Positions 18,341 to 28,011 of a stretch of DNA of 64,000 nt are shown piece by piece. The first letter of the stretch is position 1. Every line of letters starts with the position of its first letter. The notes beneath the pieces were generated by a model, which was not told the DNA's origin, searched no databases, and saw nothing but the letters and a program-made list of their open reading frames with translations. Source of the stretch: Sarcodiotheca gaudichaudii (Eukaryota; Rhodophyta; Florideophyceae; Gigartinales; Solieriaceae). The translations under genes were made by a program, and so were the position numbers. Location of the stretch: contig JAUKVZ010000001.1 in the NCBI GenBank assembly GCA_032355985.1, positions 834,344 to 898,343 on the forward strand. The letters run 5' to 3'.

Positions 18341-19873
18341 ATGAGTACAGCCGCAGCCAATGGCGCCCTGATTCTGACGGGCGCCCCCCTTTCGATCGCA
18401 GATGTTCATGATGTGGCGCGCCAACGCCGCGCTATCGAAATCGATGACGCCACACGCTCGCGCATCGAGCGTTCACAGGCGGCGCTTGCGAGCGCAATCG
18501 GCGGCGGGCGAGCGATCTACGGCGTGAACACCGGCTTTGGGACGCTTGCTCACAAACGCGTCGCGGACGATCAACTCGAGATGCTGCAGGTGAATCTGCT
18601 TCGTTCGCACGCATCCGGCGTGGGCGATCCGCTGCCTGAGGAAGTGGTGCGGGCGACGATGACGCTGCTGACGGCGTCGCTGAGCCGCGGCCACTCCGGC
18701 GTACAGATCGGCATCGTCGACACCCTGCTCGCGCTTCTGAATAAGGGCGTCACGCCAATCGTGCCGGAGATCGGTTCAGTGGGCGCGTCGGGTGATCTGG
18801 CGCCGCTGGCGCATGTTGCGCTGCTGCTGATCGGTGAGGGTGAAGCGACGTACGACGGCGAAGTGATCGACGGCGCCGAAGCGCTTCGCGTGTGCGGCAG
18901 AGAGCGAATCATGCTGGGGCCGAAAGAAGGTCTGGCGCTGATCAATGGCACGCATCTGATGGCGGGGTGGGCGGCGCTGACGATGTTTGACTTGAAGCGA
19001 GTCTTCGACGCCTCCCTCGTCGCGACGGCGATGTCCTGCGATGCGAGCAAGACAACGGACTCCTTTCTCGATCCGCGCGTGCATGAAGTGCGCAGGCAGG
19101 TCGGGCAGATTGAAGTCGCCGCACGACTGCGCGCGCTGCTTGATGGCAGTGAGATCCTTCCCAGCCACATCGAGAATGATCCGCGCGTGCAGGATCCGTA
19201 TTCGTTCAGATGCGCGCCCGTCGTGCTCGGCGCGGCGCTCGATTTGATGAACCGGGTGCACTCGGTCGTCGAGGCTGAGATGGGTGCCGTGACGGACAAC
19301 CCGCTCGTCTTTGAAAATGACGCCGGGCGCGGTCAAGTCGTATCGGCGGGCAATTTTCACGGCATGCCCATCGCGCTGCACATGGATGCGCTCACACTTG
19401 CGATCGCGCAGATTGCAGGCATCGCCGAGCGGCGCGTCTTTCACATGCTCTCGGCGCATGATCTGGTCGCCGGCCTGACGCCGCAGCTCAGCCCCGATCC
19501 GGGCCTGCAGTCGGGCTACATGATCACGCAGTACGCCGCGGCTGCCTGCTGCAATGAACTGGCGACGCTCTCGACGCCGGCCTGTGTGACGAACATCAGC
19601 ACATGCGCGGGGATGGAGGATTACAACTCGTGGGGCCCGCGCTCGTGTGCGAAAGCGTCGCGAGCGGTGGATCTGGCCCGTTCGGTTGTCGCGATTGAGT
19701 TGCTGTGCGCGTGTGAAGCGCTGGAGTGCGCCAGGCCGCTGCGATCGGGTGAGGCCGTCGAGCGATGCCACAGTGTCATCCGACAGGTCGTGCCGCCGCT
19801 GACGCAGGATCGAACGCCGGCGCCTGATATCCGCGCGATCGAGGATTTCATTGCCGCGGATGCATTCTCATAA
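18341..19873 (+). CDS. hutH: Histidine ammonia-lyase HutH
   Basis: HutH removes ammonia from L-histidine to give urocanate, the first step of histidine degradation. The signature GSVGASGDLAPLAH holds the Ala-Ser-Gly that cyclises to the MIO electrophile. VNTGFG, NFHGMP and the tyrosine/glutamine-rich LQSGYMITQYAAAA region are also present. ATG 18341 gives 510 residues, the normal family length; the frame is open to 18176, but that stretch is not homologous in character. It leads the hut cluster, separated from hutU and hutI by two thioredoxin-fold lipoproteins. Confidence 0.95.
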   Translation: MSTAAANGALILTGAPLSIADVHDVARQRRAIEIDDATRSRIERSQAALASAIGGGRAIYGVNTGFGTLAHKRVADDQLEMLQVNLLRSHASGVGDPLPEEVVRATMTLLTASLSRGHSGVQIGIVDTLLALLNKGVTPIVPEIGSVGASGDLAPLAHVALLLIGEGEATYDGEVIDGAEALRVCGRERIMLGPKEGLALINGTHLMAGWAALTMFDLKRVFDASLVATAMSCDASKTTDSFLDPRVHEVRRQVGQIEVAARLRALLDGSEILPSHIENDPRVQDPYSFRCAPVVLGAALDLMNRVHSVVEAEMGAVTDNPLVFENDAGRGQVVSAGNFHGMPIALHMDALTLAIAQIAGIAERRVFHMLSAHDLVAGLTPQLSPDPGLQSGYMITQYAAAACCNELATLSTPACVTNISTCAGMEDYNSWGPRSCAKASRAVDLARSVVAIELLCACEALECARPLRSGEAVERCHSVIRQVVPPLTQDRTPAPDIRAIEDFIAADAFS

Positions 19874-20031
19874 TCCTGAGGCCTGCTCTCCCCTGCGATA
19901 CACTTGTGTGAAACCTCGCATTCACAATCCTGCGGGTGGGCGGATTTCGGGAATGAATCTCGGATCGGAGTGATTCGTACCCGGAACGGACCGTGAGCAC
20001 ATTGCGAGTTATTTCGAAGGAGTCACGCAAC

Positions 20032-20727
20032 ATGAATATTCGATGCGCCAGCGCCGTCACATTGACGCTTGTTCCGGCGATCCTGATCGGCTGCGCAAAG
20101 AACTACGGCCACGAGGCTGATCTCGGCAATGAAGAGCCTGCGCCGATGGCGGCGAGTATGGATCATCTGCCGCCGACGCTTGATCCGGATTCGCAGAAGC
20201 CCGGCCTGACTCCCGGTGAAACGGCGCCGGACGCCACGCTGGTGACTGCTGAAGGCGAAGAGGTTCATCTGGAGGATCTTTGGGCTGACGGGCCGACGGT
20301 TGTGACGTTCTACCGTGGATCGTGGTGTCCCTTCTGCACGAAGGCGCTGTCGAGCTGGCAGGACCGGATCGATGATCTTGAAGCCGCCGGCGGCCAGTTC
20401 GTGGCGATCAGTCCCGAGACGACGGATCACGTCGCCGAGACGATCAGTGAAACGGATGCGACGTATCTCGTCCTTTCAGATCAGACGGGCGAAGCGATCC
20501 GCAAGTATCGCGTCGCGTTCGAACTGGATGATGACACGCAGACGAGGTACCGGCGCTACGACATCGATCTGAACAAGCACAACGAGATTCATCGCTGGGA
20601 GCTGCCAGCGCCGGCGACCTTTGTTGTCGATCGTGACGGCGTGGTCCGCTGGGCATTTGCTGACTGGGATTACAAGAAGCGCGCCCGCCCGCGCGATGTG
20701 ATCGAGTTCGTTCAGGCCATGGATTGA
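20032..20727 (+). CDS. Peroxiredoxin/AhpC-TSA-like lipoprotein with CxxC
   Basis: A 231-residue lipoprotein with lipobox LIGC at 18-21 and start ATG 20032 behind AAGGAG. After a linker it has a thioredoxin-fold AhpC/TSA domain. In this domain FYRGSWCPFCTKAL carries Cys99 and Cys102, resembling the WCPxC motif of Prx-like proteins, and ISPE and LVLSDQTG follow. It should reduce peroxides or exchange disulfides in the periplasm. Its stop overlaps the start of the next gene, a paralogue, by one base (TGATG). Both lie between hutH and hutU. Exact substrate unknown. Confidence 0.8.
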   Translation: MNIRCASAVTLTLVPAILIGCAKNYGHEADLGNEEPAPMAASMDHLPPTLDPDSQKPGLTPGETAPDATLVTAEGEEVHLEDLWADGPTVVTFYRGSWCPFCTKALSSWQDRIDDLEAAGGQFVAISPETTDHVAETISETDATYLVLSDQTGEAIRKYRVAFELDDDTQTRYRRYDIDLNKHNEIHRWELPAPATFVVDRDGVVRWAFADWDYKKRARPRDVIEFVQAMD

Positions 20728-21452
20728 TGCGCAGGACGCCGCCACTGGCTCTGAGCCTTGTCGCCTGCTCCGCCCTTGCGCTCGCTGCAGGATGTGGCAC
20801 AGAGGCAGACGATCATGCGCACGCAGATGGTGCGCACGATCACGCCCATGATCATGTGCAGGCCCAGCCGTCCGCGCCACAGGAGCGCCAGCCGAAGACG
20901 CTTGATCCGCGGACGGAGTTTCCGGGGCTGAGCGTCAGCGATATCGCGCCCAACGCCACGCTCGTGCAGCGCGGCGAGCGCGATGTCAACCTGAGCACGA
21001 TTTACTCGAATGGCCCGACCGTCCTGATTTTCATCCAGGGAAGCTGGCGCAAGGAGGATCGCGCCTTTCTCAGCGCCGTGCAGACGGAGCTTGATGCGAT
21101 TCGAAGCGCTGGCGGGCAGGTCTTCGCGATTTCACCCGAGCCGATTGAAGCGCTGCAGGAGATGTCCGAAGAGCTCGGGCTGCAGTTCTACGTACTCAGT
21201 GATGCGCAGGATGAGGCGATGCGAGCGTTTCATGTGGCGTACGACGCCTCGCAGGAACTCAACGGCGAGGAGTTTGACCTCGGCGGCGTCGAGCCATCGC
21301 AGGTGAACGCCTCCGGCAGCACCCTGCTTCCGGGCCCGAGCCTCTTCATCATCGGGCGCGAGGGGCTCGTGCGATTCGCCTACTGCAACTGGAAGCCGGC
21401 GGACCGGCCGCTGGCCTCCGAGATCCCCGGATTCGTGCAGGTTCATCGCTGA
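20727..21452 (+). CDS. His-rich AhpC/TSA-like lipoprotein lacking the CxxC pair
   Basis: This is a paralogue of the preceding gene. Its 241 residues carry lipobox AAGC ending at Cys23, then a stretch with six histidines in 14 residues (30-43), then the same AhpC/TSA-like domain ([44 protein letters not shown]). Where the partner has WCPFC, this protein has WRKED, so both catalytic cysteines are gone (R108 and D111). A lone Cys sits late in the fold (FAYCNWKP). ATG 20727 overlaps the upstream stop, implying coupled translation. A metal-binding or non-redox partner role is inference. Confidence 0.75.
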   Translation: MRRTPPLALSLVACSALALAAGCGTEADDHAHADGAHDHAHDHVQAQPSAPQERQPKTLDPRTEFPGLSVSDIAPNATLVQRGERDVNLSTIYSNGPTVLIFIQGSWRKEDRAFLSAVQTELDAIRSAGGQVFAISPEPIEALQEMSEELGLQFYVLSDAQDEAMRAFHVAYDASQELNGEEFDLGGVEPSQVNASGSTLLPGPSLFIIGREGLVRFAYCNWKPADRPLASEIPGFVQVHR

Positions 21453-21526
21453 GAATTGGCTGCGAGCGCCCCCCACTTCTGACACAATGGCCGTCCGTCC
21501 AGAAGGCCCAATCGGGGAGGCGATCG

Positions 21527-23206
21527 ATGACCGTGGCAGAGACAGGCACACATACCGGCCAGCGCACGATTCGGGCGCCCAGGGGCTCGGAACTCAGTTG
21601 CCGCACATGGCAGGCGGAAGCCGCCATGCGCATGCTCATGAACAACCTCGATCCGGAAGTCGCCGAAGCGCCGGAGAAGCTGGTGGTCTACGGAGGCCGG
21701 GGTCAGGCCGCCCGCTCATGGCCCGCCTTCGACGCGATCGTCGATGCGCTGAAACGGCTGGAGCCGGATGAGACCCTCCTTGTGCAGTCGGGCAAGCCGG
21801 TCGGCATCATTCGCACAACCGAGGACTCGCCTCGCGTGATGATCGCCAACAGCAATCTGGTCCCCTACTGGGCGACGCAGGAGCACTTCGATGAGCTCGC
21901 CGCCAAGGGCCTGATCATGTACGGCCAGATGACGGCCGGCTCGTGGATCTACATCGGCACGCAGGGCATTCTTCAGGGCACGTACGAAACATTCGCCGAG
22001 TGCGCACGGCAGCACTTTGGCGGCGATCTGGCAGGCCGTTTGGGCGTGACAGCCGGCTGCGGCGGCATGGGCGGCGCTCAGCCACTGGCCGTCACCATGA
22101 ATGGCGGCACGTGCCTCATTGCTGACATCGATCATTCCCGGCTTGATCGGCGCTGTCACGACGGATACCTCGACGAGATCATCGAGGATGTCGACAAGGC
22201 GATCGATGCGGCGCTGGATTACACAAAGAAAAAGGAAGCGGTGTCCGTCGGCGTGCCTGTGAACGCCGTGACGCTGCTGGGGCGCATGCTGGAGCGCGAT
22301 GTGACGCCCGATGCGCTGACCGATCAGACGTCGGCGCACGATGCGCTTTCCTATGTGCCGGAAGGGCTGAGCGTCGAGGACGCCGAGGAGCTGCGATCGC
22401 AGTATCCCGAGGATTACGAAAAGCGATCACTCGCGACGATGCGTAAGCATGTCGAGCAGATGGTCGAGCTGAAGCGCCGCGGCGCGATCACCTTCGACTA
22501 CGGCAACAACATTCGTCAGCGCGCACTGGAAGAAGGCTTCAAGGACGCGTTTGAGTTTCCCGGATTTGTGCCGGCGTACATTCGGCCGCAGTTCTGCCGC
22601 GGACGCGGGCCCTTCCGATGGGTGGCCCTTTCAGGTGATCCGGAGGACATCTTCGCGACGGATCGAGCGTTGATGGAGGCGTTCCCGAAGGATGAGGCGC
22701 TGCATCGCTGGCTGAAGCTGGCGGGCGAGCGCGTGCACTTCCAGGGATTGCCCTCGCGCATCTGCTGGTTCGGGCTCGGCGAGCGCGAGAAGGCGGGATT
22801 GCTGTTCAACGACATGGTCAAGCGAGGCGATGTCTCGGCGCCGATCGTCATCGGGCGCGATCATCTGGATTGCGGCTCTGTCGCATCGCCGAATCGCGAA
22901 ACGGAAGGCATGAAGGATGGCTCCGACGCGATCAGCGACTGGGCGATCCTCAACGCGATGGTCAATGTCGCCAGCGGCGCCAGCTGGGTGAGCTTTCATC
23001 ACGGCGGCGGCGTCGGCATCGGCTACTCACAGCATGCCGGACAGGTCATCGTGGCTGACGGCACGCCGGAGGCGGCTGAGCGCCTGAGCCGCGTGCTGAC
23101 CAATGATCCGGCGATGGGCGTCCTGCGGCATTGCGACGCCGGCTACGAAGAGGCGCAGCGGTGCGCCGACGAGCACGAAGTCGACATTCCGATGCGAAAC
23201 TGGTGA
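21527..23206 (+). CDS. hutU: Urocanate hydratase HutU
   Basis: HutU adds water to urocanate to give imidazolone propionate, using tightly bound NAD+. Present are the NAD-binding [45 protein letters not shown] and the active-site cysteine region [10 protein letters not shown], plus the C-terminal [17 protein letters not shown]. Length 559 matches the family. A GGGAGG site lies eight bases before ATG 21527. The hutI start follows its stop by ten bases, so the two are probably co-transcribed. Confidence 0.96.
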   Translation: MTVAETGTHTGQRTIRAPRGSELSCRTWQAEAAMRMLMNNLDPEVAEAPEKLVVYGGRGQAARSWPAFDAIVDALKRLEPDETLLVQSGKPVGIIRTTEDSPRVMIANSNLVPYWATQEHFDELAAKGLIMYGQMTAGSWIYIGTQGILQGTYETFAECARQHFGGDLAGRLGVTAGCGGMGGAQPLAVTMNGGTCLIADIDHSRLDRRCHDGYLDEIIEDVDKAIDAALDYTKKKEAVSVGVPVNAVTLLGRMLERDVTPDALTDQTSAHDALSYVPEGLSVEDAEELRSQYPEDYEKRSLATMRKHVEQMVELKRRGAITFDYGNNIRQRALEEGFKDAFEFPGFVPAYIRPQFCRGRGPFRWVALSGDPEDIFATDRALMEAFPKDEALHRWLKLAGERVHFQGLPSRICWFGLGEREKAGLLFNDMVKRGDVSAPIVIGRDHLDCGSVASPNRETEGMKDGSDAISDWAILNAMVNVASGASWVSFHHGGGVGIGYSQHAGQVIVADGTPEAAERLSRVLTNDPAMGVLRHCDAGYEEAQRCADEHEVDIPMRNW

Positions 23207-23216
23207 TCGACTGACC

Positions 23217-24455
23217 ATGACGATCATCATTCAGAATGCGCGGGCGATCACGCTGGAAGCGGGCGAGACGCCACGACGCGGACTTCATCTCGGACTCCTT
23301 GCCCAGAGCGATCCGGCGGACATCGTGATCGAAGGCGATCGCATCGCCGGGATCATTCCTTCGATCCTGCGCGATGATCCACGCGCGCCAAGCTTCGTCA
23401 CGGGCGAGGATGATGTGATCGTTCTCGACGCCGAAGGCCGCGTCGTCATGCCCGGTTTTGTCGATGCCCACACCCACGCCATCTGGGCGGGCGATCGGCT
23501 GGATGAATTCGACCAGAAACAGGCCGGCGCGACGTATCTGGAAATCCTCGAAGCCGGCGGCGGGATCATGTCCACTGTCCGCGCCGTGCGGGACACATCC
23601 AAACGTCAGCTCATGCGCTTTCTCTTGGCGCGGCTCGAATCCATGTTGAACGAGGGCACGACGACTGTTGAAGTCAAGAGCGGATACGGCCTGACGACGC
23701 GCGACGAGATGAAGATGCTGCAGGCGATTCATGATGCGCAGAAGCGCACGCGCGTCACGATCTCACCCACAGCGCTCATCGGGCATGCGATCGATCCGGA
23801 TCAGCCGGACTTCGTCAACACGACGATCAATGAGACGCTTCCGGCGGTCAGCGCCGAATTTCCCGGCATCACGATTGATGCGTACTGCGAACAGGGCGCG
23901 TGGTCGCTGGAGGACACAAAGCGCCTCTTTGATCGCGCGATGGAGCTCGGACATCCGATCCGCGTCCATGCCGATCAGTTCAATGCGCTGGGCATGACGA
24001 CATACGCCATCGAGATGGGCGCCCTGAGTGTTGATCATCTGGAAGCGACGACGCCGGGTGAGCTGAAGCTGCTCGCCAACTCAGATACTTACGGCGTCAT
24101 GCTTCCCTGCTCCGGCTTCCAGGTGGATGATCGCTACGCGGATGGGCGAGGCTTCATCGACGCCGGCGGCGCGCTGGTCATCGCGACGAACTGCAATCCC
24201 GGCTCGGCGCCGACGAGTTCGATGCCGCTGGCGATCGCGCTGGCGGTGCGCAAACTGGGGCTGACGCCATCGGAAGCGATCTGCGCGTGCACGGCCAACG
24301 CCGCGGCGCTGCTGGGCATGGAGGATCGAGGCGTGCTCGCCGAGGGTCGGCGCGCGGATCTGATCATGCTCAGGCATACGGATGAGCGCATGCTTGCGTA
24401 TGAGTTTGGTGGGAATCCGGTCGAGCTGGTGATCTGCGCCGGGGAGATCGTGTAG
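23217..24455 (+). CDS. hutI: Imidazolonepropionase HutI
   Basis: HutI is an amidohydrolase that opens the imidazolone ring to N-formimino-L-glutamate. The protein has the metal-binding FVDAHTHAIWAG, TTVEVKSGYGL, a conserved HADQFNALG and the DHLEATT and NCNPGSAPTSSMPLAI regions. Start ATG 23217 lies ten bases after the hutU stop and gives 412 residues, the normal length. A longer open frame overlaps hutU and is ignored. No hutG or hutF is found downstream; a terminator follows. Confidence 0.95.
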   Translation: MTIIIQNARAITLEAGETPRRGLHLGLLAQSDPADIVIEGDRIAGIIPSILRDDPRAPSFVTGEDDVIVLDAEGRVVMPGFVDAHTHAIWAGDRLDEFDQKQAGATYLEILEAGGGIMSTVRAVRDTSKRQLMRFLLARLESMLNEGTTTVEVKSGYGLTTRDEMKMLQAIHDAQKRTRVTISPTALIGHAIDPDQPDFVNTTINETLPAVSAEFPGITIDAYCEQGAWSLEDTKRLFDRAMELGHPIRVHADQFNALGMTTYAIEMGALSVDHLEATTPGELKLLANSDTYGVMLPCSGFQVDDRYADGRGFIDAGGALVIATNCNPGSAPTSSMPLAIALAVRKLGLTPSEAICACTANAAALLGMEDRGVLAEGRRADLIMLRHTDERMLAYEFGGNPVELVICAGEIV

Positions 24456-24559
24456 GAGGCGGCGATGTCGTCCCGATCGGTGTTGATCGGGCGCCGCGTC
24501 GATGTCTCTGGCAGCGTGAGACGCATATCATGCCGCGCTGGATTGCAGTAACCTGAGCG

Positions 24560-24606
24560 CAGTCGCATCGGATCTCCGATGGAGCGACTGTGCTTTGTTT
24601 TCTTTC
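24560..24606 (+). terminator. Intrinsic terminator of the hut cluster
   Basis: CAGTCGC (24560-24566) pairs with GCGACTG (24584-24590). The stem continues with ATCGG/CCGAT around loop ATCT, with a GGA bulge. A T-rich run follows (24594-24605), about 100 bases after the hutI stop. Confidence 0.75.
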
Positions 24607-24627
24607 GCGAGCCCCTGAAGAGACGCC

Positions 24628-25449
24628 ATGATTCGACGAGCGCAGCAATCCATTGATGTCGACGCCGCCTATGTGTCCGCGCAGAAGGTTGTCGAGACGC
24701 ACCAGGCGCTGGTCGGATTTCTCGCGCATGGCCAGACGCTGGCGCAGATCGATGCGTTTGTCGGCAAGACGCTTGAGGATCTGGGATGCAAGTCGGCCTT
24801 CCTGCATTACAAGCAGGGCCGGTCGCCGGCGTTTCCTTCCTTTTCGTGCGTCAGTGTCAACGACTGCATCGTTCACGGCACCGCTGGTTACTACACCGAG
24901 CCGTTGAAGGAAGGCGATGTGCTGAAGGTCGATATTGGCGTGACGCATCACGGCTGGATCGGCGACGCCGCGTGGACATATGTGTTCGGCGCCAAGACGG
25001 ATCTTGTGGAGCGGTTGACCGCGTGCGGCAAGGAGTCACTTCGTCGCGGGATCACGCAGCTTCGTCCCGGCTATACGTACATGGAGTATGCGCGTGCGGT
25101 GCAGGAGCATGTCGAAAGCGAATGCGGCTTCCACTGCGTGCGCGGGCTGGGTGGTCATGGATACGGGAAGAAGCTGCACGGGCCGCCCTTCGTGGCGAAC
25201 AACATCCCCAGCTATCCCGCCGAATGGCCCGATGCGCACACGACCATCAAGCCGGGCACACTGATCGCCGTCGAGCCCATGATCGGCGTTGGCACCGGCG
25301 AGATGCGCCAGCGCGGGCATGAGTGGCCCATCTTCACAGCCGATGGCTCACTTGCCGTGCATTACGAGCATGACATTTACATCGATGAAGATGGCCCGCG
25401 TGTGCTGACCGAGGGGCTGGATGATCTGCCCGATGTCGTGACGCGATAG
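24628..25449 (+). CDS. map: Methionine aminopeptidase, type I
   Basis: MetAP removes the initiator methionine from new proteins. Metal ligands appear in order: Asp in LKVDIGVTHHGW, Asp in GDAAWTYVFG, His in RGLGGHGYGKKLH, Glu in IAVEPMIGVG, and Glu in LAVHYEHDIYI. FPSFSCVSVNDCIVHG gives the substrate-pocket region. Length 273 is typical, with no N-terminal SH3 or zinc-binding extension. It stands alone after the hut terminator and is convergent with the asparaginase-like gene, leaving three bases between stops. Confidence 0.95.
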   Translation: MIRRAQQSIDVDAAYVSAQKVVETHQALVGFLAHGQTLAQIDAFVGKTLEDLGCKSAFLHYKQGRSPAFPSFSCVSVNDCIVHGTAGYYTEPLKEGDVLKVDIGVTHHGWIGDAAWTYVFGAKTDLVERLTACGKESLRRGITQLRPGYTYMEYARAVQEHVESECGFHCVRGLGGHGYGKKLHGPPFVANNIPSYPAEWPDAHTTIKPGTLIAVEPMIGVGTGEMRQRGHEWPIFTADGSLAVHYEHDIYIDEDGPRVLTEGLDDLPDVVTR

Positions 25450-25452
25450 CCG

Positions 25453-26415
25453 TCAGGACAGCATGATGAATGTCGGATCCTCGACGCGGGAGCCGTCCAT
25501 ATCCGTGATGGTGTGATGGAAGCCGGACTTGAGGGCGCCGCTGGCCCAGGCGCCTTCCTTGTCAGCCGCGATGAACGCGACCTGATGCTCATCCATGAGG
25601 TCGTAGCTGTCGATCACGCGCTGCAGCGCGATGCGGACGGCCTCTTCCGGCGTGGCGCCTTCGCGCATTTTTTCGACGACGAGGAAGCTGCCGCAGATGC
25701 CGGTGATCAGTTCGCCTGTGCCCGTGGCGGCCGCGGCTCCGACATTCTGATCGCAATACAGGCCCTGCCCGAAAATCGGGGAGTCTCCCACGCGGCCCGG
25801 CACCTTGAAGGCCATGCCGCTGGTGGAGCATGTCGTGGCGAGTTTGCCCTCTGCATCACGCACGATGACGGACACGGTGTCATGGGAGCGCGCCGGATCG
25901 GGCGCCAGATCGGAGTGGCGATGGCGCGAGGTGTCGACGCCCTTGAGCTCCTCGACGTTGATGGGCGGCAACCAGCCGCGGTAGCGCTCGCGATCGATAT
26001 TTCGCGGATCGGCGCGCCAGTCCTCCCACACCTTGCGAGCCTCATCCGTCAGCAGTGGCTTGCGCTCGAAGCCCTCGCGAAGCGCAAAGTCCTCAGCGCC
26101 CATGCCGGCGAGCGTCGTATGGATGGTCTTGTCCATCACGCGGCGAGCGATCTGCACCGGGTTTGGATAGTGCCGGATGAAACAGACGGCGCCGCACTTG
26201 TTCGGATCCGTCATCAGGGCGCCATCGAGCGACAGTTCGCCGTCAGCGTCAGGCAAACCGCCGATGCCGACGGAGTCGATCGAGGGATCATCCTCAAAGA
26301 CTGTGGAGGCGGCGATGGCGGCGTCGAGCGCGGAGCCGCCTTCGAGAAGAATCGGCATGGCGGCGTCATTGCCAACGGGACCGAACGACCAGGTGGTGAG
26401 GATGAACGGATGCAT
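25453..26415 (-). CDS. N4-(beta-N-acetylglucosaminyl)-L-asparaginase-like Ntn hydrolase
   Basis: Aspartylglucosaminidase-family enzymes cleave the GlcNAc-Asn bond or isoaspartyl/beta-aspartyl peptides after self-processing at a threonine. The nucleophile region is HDTVSVIVRD (Thr becomes the new N-terminus), with GGSALDAAIAA, DSVGIGGLPD, GRVGDSPIFGQGLYCD and the GTGELI glycine loop. No signal peptide is visible, so it is probably cytoplasmic. At 320 residues it matches the family. The role here may be turnover of modified asparagine peptides; a link to the nearby hut genes is not shown. Confidence 0.88.
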   Translation of the reverse strand: MHPFILTTWSFGPVGNDAAMPILLEGGSALDAAIAASTVFEDDPSIDSVGIGGLPDADGELSLDGALMTDPNKCGAVCFIRHYPNPVQIARRVMDKTIHTTLAGMGAEDFALREGFERKPLLTDEARKVWEDWRADPRNIDRERYRGWLPPINVEELKGVDTSRHRHSDLAPDPARSHDTVSVIVRDAEGKLATTCSTSGMAFKVPGRVGDSPIFGQGLYCDQNVGAAAATGTGELITGICGSFLVVEKMREGATPEEAVRIALQRVIDSYDLMDEHQVAFIAADKEGAWASGALKSGFHHTITDMDGSRVEDPTFIMLS

Positions 26416-26465
26416 GCGGAGAGTCTAGCGAGAGCGCCCGCTTCGCATGCGTTTCTGACCGGCCC

Positions 26466-27968
26466 TTAAATCGGGCGATACACCTCGACAACGAGCATGT
26501 CATCCTGCGCCGGGCCGAATCTGAACTCCCAAACGCGCCGGGCGATCTCTCGAGCCCAGCCTCCTCGCGCCGGCGCTTTCGAGGGATAGCTGCCAGTGAC
26601 CAGCGACCGCATGCCTTCGACGCGCATCATGGAGCCCGTCTCGGAGCGCGCCTCCGTGGCGCCATCCGTATATGCGATCAGCGCGTCGCCCTTGGCGAAC
26701 TGCATCGATCGCTGGTGTGGATCGAAGTCCGCGCCATGGCAGGCGCCCAGCACGAAGGCTGTGGAATCGAGTTGATCAAGCTTGCCGTCGATCGTCCGCA
26801 CGAAGGCCGGCGGATGTCCGCCGTTGGCCCACTCGAGCAGGTTGAGTTCGGGCGCGACGCGCAGGCAGAGCGCCGTCGCGTACACCGAGTGCGTCGCAAG
26901 CGTCAGGTGCACATAGCGGTTGAGCGAGCGCAGCACCTCACCCGGTGAGATATCCGGCTCTTCGGCGAAGATGCGTTCGAGTTCACCATGCAGTCGATTG
27001 ACGGTGAGCGCTGCGGGAATGCCGTGCCCGGTGACGTCGATGATCACGATGGACAGCGGCTCTTCGCCAAGCTCTCCATCGTCGATGCCGGGGAAGGTGT
27101 GGGTGAAGAGAAAATCGCCGCCGATCTGGCGCATGGGTTCGTATTCAAACTCGAATCGCACGGGCCCTTCCTCGATTTCATCGGGAAAGAGCGACTCGTG
27201 GATGCGCCGGGCGTCGGTGAGTTCCTGGCGCATCTCTTTGTAGCGCCCGCGCAGCATGCGCATCTGGAAGTGATCGCGGAATCGCCCATGGCGCCACCAG
27301 CAGATCGTCACGCCCGGCAGGCCGATGAACGGGCAGAGCGCGATCGTCACGATCCGCGGCAGCCAGCCTCCGGGACCAACGAAGAGCGCTGCGATGATGA
27401 ATCCGACGAGCAGCGGCGCCAGCGGCTTGATCGCCTCGCGCGGCGTCCAGGGCATGAAGCTCGCCGCGACGACGTGGGTGAGGAAGATCGTCAATGCCCA
27501 CGATGGCAGGAATGCCAGAGGGCCCCCGGCCAGGGTGTCGGGCGGAATGAACTTCGGAAAGTTGGCGCTGACGATGATCGGAACAAACTTGCCGACTGCG
27601 CTGACGACGCCCTGGACAATGAAGATCCAGAACACCAGTCGGAGCACATCCTCTCGGGATCGCGATAGCGTCGTTCGATGAACGTACACAACCGGTCCGA
27701 TGTACAGAACAATCAGCACGATGCCGGAGGACAGGTACCCTGCGAATCGAACAATATCTGCAGTGCCCAGATCGGATACTGAAAACTCGATCATGCGTCG
27801 AATCAGCATGATCGCCTGAAACGCCGCCATCACACAGCCGAACCAGATGAACCGGCGCTTCAGCCATCGGCCCCGCTCGGCTTCGAACTCGTGGCGAAAC
27901 TCCTGTGTAAATGGAGCGCTGGGCGTACGCGACGAGAGGGATGTCGAACGCTTGCGGGACACGTCCAC
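26466..27968 (-). CDS. Membrane RsbU/SpoIIE-type PP2C serine phosphatase
   Basis: RsbU-like phosphatases dephosphorylate anti-anti-sigma factors in partner-switching pathways. The first ~240 residues contain about six hydrophobic segments. A coiled linker (RGRYKEMRQELTDARRIHESLFP) follows, then a SpoIIE domain with metal-binding MRQIGGDFLF, IIDVTGHGIPAAL, GGHPPAF, AYTDGATEA and AQDDMLVVEV. The membrane portion may sense an envelope signal, but no named sensor domain is visible. Start GTG 27968 is used, and no strong ribosome site is seen. Neither its STAS target nor a sigma factor is in the window. Confidence 0.87.
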   Translation of the reverse strand: MDVSRKRSTSLSSRTPSAPFTQEFRHEFEAERGRWLKRRFIWFGCVMAAFQAIMLIRRMIEFSVSDLGTADIVRFAGYLSSGIVLIVLYIGPVVYVHRTTLSRSREDVLRLVFWIFIVQGVVSAVGKFVPIIVSANFPKFIPPDTLAGGPLAFLPSWALTIFLTHVVAASFMPWTPREAIKPLAPLLVGFIIAALFVGPGGWLPRIVTIALCPFIGLPGVTICWWRHGRFRDHFQMRMLRGRYKEMRQELTDARRIHESLFPDEIEEGPVRFEFEYEPMRQIGGDFLFTHTFPGIDDGELGEEPLSIVIIDVTGHGIPAALTVNRLHGELERIFAEEPDISPGEVLRSLNRYVHLTLATHSVYATALCLRVAPELNLLEWANGGHPPAFVRTIDGKLDQLDSTAFVLGACHGADFDPHQRSMQFAKGDALIAYTDGATEARSETGSMMRVEGMRSLVTGSYPSKAPARGGWAREIARRVWEFRFGPAQDDMLVVEVYRPI

Positions 27969-28011
27969 AGCCTACCGCACTTGGGGGATCCGCGGCGTCG
28001 CCGAGAGTTCG

